Assembly (NCBI GenBank): GCA_029339505.1
Contig: JAQISU010000036.1
Location: 6,476,001-6,540,000 of the forward strand
Source: Unio delphinus
Taxonomy: Eukaryota; Mollusca; Bivalvia; Unionida; Unionidae
Direction: 5' to 3'
DNA: 64,000 nt
Shown here: positions 58,541 through 64,000 of the stretch, in pieces
How the letters are laid out: the number at the start of each line of letters is the position of its first letter
How positions within the stretch are numbered: the stretch's first letter is position 1
The notes under the pieces: generated by a model
The model's database searches: none
Told to the model about the DNA's origin: nothing
The model's input: only the letters and a program-made list of their open reading frames with translations
Position numbers and translations under genes: made by a program

Positions 58541-59954
58541 GTATCGATTAGGCACAGCAGTATCACTCTTTAAAATTTCACCTCAAAACATTGGTACAAA
58601 AATGAATATAAAGGAGAAGGAACTAAATTCTTATATACTGAGGTCAATGATGAGGTCATTGATGAGGCAAAATATGAGGTTGACAATCCTTGACCTGACA
58701 TTTAGACGATATAGTCTTCTCATATCATACTGACGAAAATACTGCAGTTGATAATCGCAAATATGAAAGATTACGGTGATATCTTTATGTTTATATTGAA
58801 ATGACAAAGATCCTTTTTGTGATTAATGATGGATTGGAAGATCCGCAAATTATACTTTAAAACAGACCATATCTTTTGCACGCGATACTTCCTGTGTATC
58901 GAAATTCTGACTGTATCCTGAATTGCTTTGTTATTTGTATTGCAATTGCACATTACTTTCGGTTCGAGAAACGAATGCGCCGATACGTCAGCACGCCCAA
59001 ATACGGACTGACCGCATCCATAAATTGTTTTCTGCAAACTGCGGAACATTAAGTCTGTTTTCGGAAATTCATGGGTGTGGACAATGACACGTTTTAAGCG
59101 ACCGTGACTATAAGTATAAAAAAACAAACAACATATTTTACAATTCTGGGAAATAATGTGATAAATGTATTGCCTACCCTTAAGATTCTATCACAAATTT
59201 GAAAGACTTAAAAACATACGTAAAACAAACATCAACATTTAAATGAAAATGACCCAAAATTATTTTACAGCTTCGGATTGAAGCGATATGCGTAATTTTG
59301 AAGGGGCAGAACAGAAGGTTGAATGCTAGTGCTGGTGTCCAAATTTGGAAGGGAGAGATTGGTGGGGTTGGGGATTCTCTGGTGTGGATTGCAAAAGTAT
59401 TGTATTACAGGTGGATTTTATGAAGGGGTGGGGTGGATCAAAGAAGGCGCTACGGTTGTCTTTCACCTCATAAAATCTGCCTTGTAGACCCCCCCCAAAA
59501 AAAAAAATAATATAAAATATAAAAAATGTAGCAATCCTACATACTGTCATAATATAAAGATGGGTAGATAGAAAACTTGACGGGAATGGGAGGGAGGGGG
59601 AGGGGCCCAGAGACCTGTGTTCTTCCCCAGAGTGTTCTGAAATCTGATTCAGTCACAACTCTGAGAGCATAAACGTGCGTCCTTCCCGCACAATGACACA
59701 AAATTTACCCGATGTTCAACCGAAACCACATTAAACACAGGCATGCCTGTCCCGTTAATTGTATTTATTGCACACAGGGCTTTTATCTTAAATCAGTCAC
59801 ATGATCAGTCAAGCAATACATTAACCAAACAATCAGGGATGGAGGGATGAATACATTTTAGAGATGAATAGCCTTTTGATTCTAGTTCTCATTCAGTCAT
59901 CCATGATATGGATGGAATCACGTCACAATTATTATTTCCAGTTCGCATGTAGTT
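58541..59954. other. Non-coding spacer
   Basis: A 118-codon minus-strand frame (58771-59127) is unrecognised. C-run plus A-run near 59489-59510. No gene called. Confidence 0.35.
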
Positions 59955-60365
59955 TTAGTCTATTTTTAGAACATTTTTTCCTCTCTCATTTTGGTGGTGA
60001 CAGAAGAGTTTTATTGATGCCTTTTTTGGTAGGGATTTAAAGGTAATTGCTTATTCTTGAGAATATCAGCTGAGAGAGTGATTATCAGTGTGTAATTCGG
60101 AGACAGTGCACATGGAGTAAAAAGGCTTTGGTGATGATCCGGAAGTGAAATCTGTGTTCTGTGTACATGCTGTTAATTCTGTTTACAGTGCAGCCGCTCA
60201 AAAAAATGCTCGTGAATCCCTGACAAGAACTTCACCGTGAAGCTATCTTTGGATGTATTTTAGATTAACATATGATTTTTATTTATTGTCACACAGTTGA
60301 AAGGTCAGTACTGAGAAATATATGTAGAGAACATATAGTAAAATTAATTGTGGTGTATGTCCGGA
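59955..60365. repeat. Paralogous segment, copy 2
   Basis: Contiguous counterpart of 54500-55375, in the same orientation and about 5.4 kb away, lacking the roughly 475-bp block. Matches include GGTAGGGATTTAAAGGTAAT and GATGATCCGGAAGTGAAATC. Confidence 0.85.
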
Positions 60366-60944
60366 TGTAACATTCTCTTAATATGTCTTACTGTCTGCTT
60401 GTCTGTCTTTTCGCTAGTCATTAGATTTATGCCATGTTTTAATTATTCCTCCTTTAATGTTTGGGTTTTTTTTTCTCCTTAATTTTTTGTTGTTGTAATA
60501 ACAAATCTGAAAATCAAATGAAAAATTATTTGCGGTTATCATTCGGTTTCTCTTGGTCGTTGGTTAAAACAATATAATCCAGGTACCCGGATGTTGGGGT
60601 TATGCACCTATAATCATACGTAACTCAGGAAGGTCTTGCAGTATTGTTAATTATATACATGTAGTTGAAAGGTGAACGAGTACATTCAGATCCTGCTCAA
60701 ACTGTGTATCAGGGAAGAAGTCTACATTGCAGTTTCATCACTTTGCGTTTCACAGTTAGAATTCATTTCTTAAAATCACGTCTTTTTACATTATGTGAGT
60801 ACGTTACTAGAAATAGGTCAGTATATGTGGAAAAACGCGATTTTAATTTTTGGTACGCATGCGCGGAGATTGCGTTTTAAGTATAGATCAAAGAACCAAA
60901 CCAAATGCAATAAGTAGGTTTGCAAATAGCGCGTGCGCACTGTC
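60366..60944. other. Non-coding spacer
   Basis: No gene or repeat recognised. Confidence 0.4.
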
Positions 60945-60988
60945 GCACACACACACACACACACACACAAACACCCACCCACCCACAG
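60945..60988. repeat. (CA)n with CACC repeats
   Basis: CACACACACACACACAAACA followed by CCCACCCACCCACA. Confidence 0.95.
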
Positions 60989-61460
<472 letters not shown>

Positions 61461-61689
61461 CAGTTGAAGCTTGATGTTTTTTTTCTCTCGCTCAACTGCT
61501 CATTATGTCTAATGAAAAATTACTTACCGTATTTTACTCCAGTGAATTCTCAAAACTATTTCTCTCAGAAAATCCAGTATTTCACGGCCTAGCACAAAAA
61601 GATAGAAGACCATAGTGACATCCCATATATGAAATGTCATACCAACTAGCTAAAATGAAAGTGTGCCAATGAAAAACATTATTTTGATA

Positions 61690-61850
61690 TAATTTGATGC
61701 AAGACAACAGTCATGTGATGTAAGACAAGTCATGTGATGTAAGGCAAAAGTCATGTGATGTAAGACAAGTCATGTGATGTAAAGCAGGAGTCAAGCGGTG
61801 AAAGAAAGATATTCTCCCAAGGTATTCTCCACTGTTAAACATGATCATAC
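61690..61850. repeat. Dispersed repeat with 17-bp internal units, copy 2
   Basis: GATGTAAGACAAGTCATGT units followed by GATATTCTCCCAAGG and TATTCTCCACTG, the same order as at 35036-35290. Confidence 0.7.
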
Positions 61851-63767
61851 ACATGCAGGGATATGGCAATATGTGTTAATTAGTAGATGACTTGAGCTTG
61901 TACACTTTGGGTATAGTAGCTGTATTGCAGGGGCTGGAGTACAAAACCTGACAGACTTGTTAGTTTTCATATATAGGCTACTGCAATTTTACAGAACATG
62001 CAAATTCAGGTGGGGAGGAGAATGGGGGAACGTGTCCACCTGTCCCCACCCCAAATAACTTCCCTGCTATATTGTTATGAGTCTATGCTCTTCAATAATT
62101 AACAGAATAGAGTGAAAGACAACAAGCTTTATAAAATTTAACAAATAATTTATTTCCCTAGAATAAAAAGTGAAAAAAGAGGGGGAAAAAAGAACTTACG
62201 ATATTGCGAATTAAATCCAAAAAGTAATCGAAGAATTAAAGACACAAGTCCTGGTAACGAAAAGTTCTGATTTAAACTAAGTTAAAGTCCCGAAGAGATC
62301 CAAAATTTAAGGTAATGACGTGTCTGTTAAGCAGGGAAGTCATTTTAATTTATTGGGAGTGTTGGGTAACACTTGACGGGTTTGTTGATTTCCGTATTTA
62401 GGCTACAACAATTCGACAGCAATGCCCTCCCAAAACGACGTCCTTACTATTATAGTCTGCGAAGTGCTGATGTTTCAATCGTTTCTTATGTTGAATCACA
62501 GAACTATTATTCCCTGTTTGAATTCAGTATAAATCCCAATGAATGTCCTTATCCAATAATTTTGGTTGGAACACTTTTGTATTTCCATTGAAAATAATCA
62601 CATAATTCAATAATTTGAAGACAAAATAAAATTCAGCCCAGACTGGTCACAACTTAATAAAACTTAACGTGCTAGAGATTAAAGCACGACTGATAAAATC
62701 ATCATAGTCACCAGATAAAATAGTTCTCTGCTTCACCTCAAGTCACAATTAGCATTTTCTAAAAACAACCATTACCTAATGGGGAAAAAAAACTACTAGC
62801 ACGATCTAATGAACCTTGTTTATTTACAATACAATATTCATCGAAATTCACGTAGGAATCTCCAAAACCCTGAATATGATAAACATATTTACGTCTTCTT
62901 GTTTGCATGAATGATAATCATGATAAAAAGTTCATACACATAGAGAATAATGAAGATATTATTAGATGTTTACATAAACTAAGTACGTTTTAAAAAAGTA
63001 ATCAGGTCATGGAGAAATGAACTCAATTTTGGATAAGGTCAAGTCCAGCATACAATGTTATATTACAATAGCATGTCATGAAATTTTTAAAAAAATTTTA
63101 ACACACACACAATCAATTAAATATACATAACACTTTCCTATTCGGGCTCCGCAATATGTCAAGGAAAATAATTTTCTAACATTAAGTCTTCCGTGTTACA
63201 GAATGGAAACAAATACATGTACATGAATTTTTCATGAATAACGTGAGTGTTTGACTCTGCATATTGTCAACTGACTCTAAAACCAAAACATGCGTTCAGA
63301 AAAAATGTAGCATAGTTTGTCCTATTTTTCTCTACATTGCATAAGAGAACATTAGAATACTACTTTGTTTTGGCAGTTTCGTTAGTAGTTTCATGCAAAA
63401 GTTTGAGTGCTTTGTCGGTAGTTTCGTGGAAAACTTTGCTACAATGCTTGTAGCGTGTGCTGTCAAACAGGACCTCTGATAAATATGGGATATGCAGCAA
63501 ATGTTACTTGCAGTCAGTCGGCAATAAATATTACACTTACTTTCATGAAATTGACGAATGAATGAAAACAATGTATGTTTCTCACATAGACTGTATGATT
63601 GTCTTATCGTTTTCCTATAATATCGCAAAAAACTACAGAACCAAGAAATGGTGCCCAACGTTTCCGTCTTTAACATTTTTTTTTCTCTGCAATGTAACGT
63701 TAATTATCTGTCTGTCCATCGCTCAAAATACTAGAAAGTACCGCCCGTTCTACTATCATCCAATGCA
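61851..63767. other. Non-coding spacer
   Basis: Open frames at 62373-62591 (plus) and 63332-63676 (minus) show no recognisable domain. No gene called. Confidence 0.4.
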
Positions 63768-63772
63768 GCAAA

Positions 63773-63812
<40 letters not shown>
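63773..63812. repeat. (GT)n microsatellite
   Basis: About 20 GT units. The remaining bases to the window end show nothing recognisable. Confidence 0.95.
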
Positions 63813-63814
<2 letters not shown>

Positions 63815-64000
63815 CTGTTTTCTTCACGACAGCGCTTTAGGCTTGCAAGTGGGAAAATTTTGACAATCTGTTCATCTAATATTGCTGTTTTTATTTCTTA
63901 AAATTTAGAGAAATACTCGCGCACACAGACTTTGGCAGGGCTTCATAAAATGACTAGTAGAGGAGTTTTGAATAGTAAGGACTTGGATGGTGAGATTTCA

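Noticed and set aside
58771..59127. 118-codon minus-strand gene
   Set aside because: No recognisable domain, splice context or homologous motif; length within what chance can give in 64 kb.

Overview
The window is AT-rich animal nuclear DNA. It has interrupted protein-coding exons with GT-AG junctions, no operon-like gene packing, very many minisatellites, and several tRNA-derived SINE, non-LTR retrotransposon and DNA-transposon copies. The repeat style and the protein families (an invertebrate Lasp gene, a transposon-like protein family common in mollusc assemblies) suggest a mollusc, probably a bivalve. That is inference; nothing here fixes the species.

Region by region: (1) 1-3190 holds a minus-strand transposon-like gene in three pieces (frameshift near 1.9 kb, in-frame stop at 0.86 kb). 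It is surrounded by eight copies of the 14-mer GTAACGTAATTCAC or one-mismatch forms, all outside the recognisable protein. (2) 3.57-15.6 kb is mostly tandem-repeat DNA: a 3.3-kb array of 45/48-bp units, then 25-, 47-, 27-, 50- and 31-bp arrays, with two copies of one SINE family (SINE A) at 7.7-8.3 kb. (3) 17.7-25.1 kb carries the last three coding exons of a plus-strand Lasp-type gene (linker, Pro-rich linker, SH3 domain and stop). Exon phases agree, and the introns are packed with minisatellites. Earlier LIM and nebulin-repeat exons were not found in the window. (4) 25-35 kb is non-coding, with small Stowaway/mariner-like elements, more minisatellites and SINE B copies. (5) 35.7-38 kb contains nested hAT-like miniature elements, two of them inside one SINE B. 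(6) 39-41.3 kb is AAT-rich compound repeat. (7) 41.6-43.0 kb holds a 92-bp hairpin element with a 9-bp target duplication and a dead, internally deleted LINE. (8) 44.8-45.2 kb is one minus-strand exon encoding most of a SPRY domain. (9) 46-64 kb is intergenic: SINE copies with clear target-site duplications, a LINE tail inside a 29-bp array, a 49-bp array carrying two SINE B copies and a SPIN-like hAT element, and a pair of related segments 5.4 kb apart.

The only well-supported host genes are the Lasp 3' end and the SPRY exon. No tRNA, rRNA or CRISPR was recognised. The most unusual features are the eight-copy 14-mer around the transposon-like gene, the nested miniature DNA transposons with intact duplications, the SPIN-like element, and evidence that a satellite array was amplified together with an inserted SINE.
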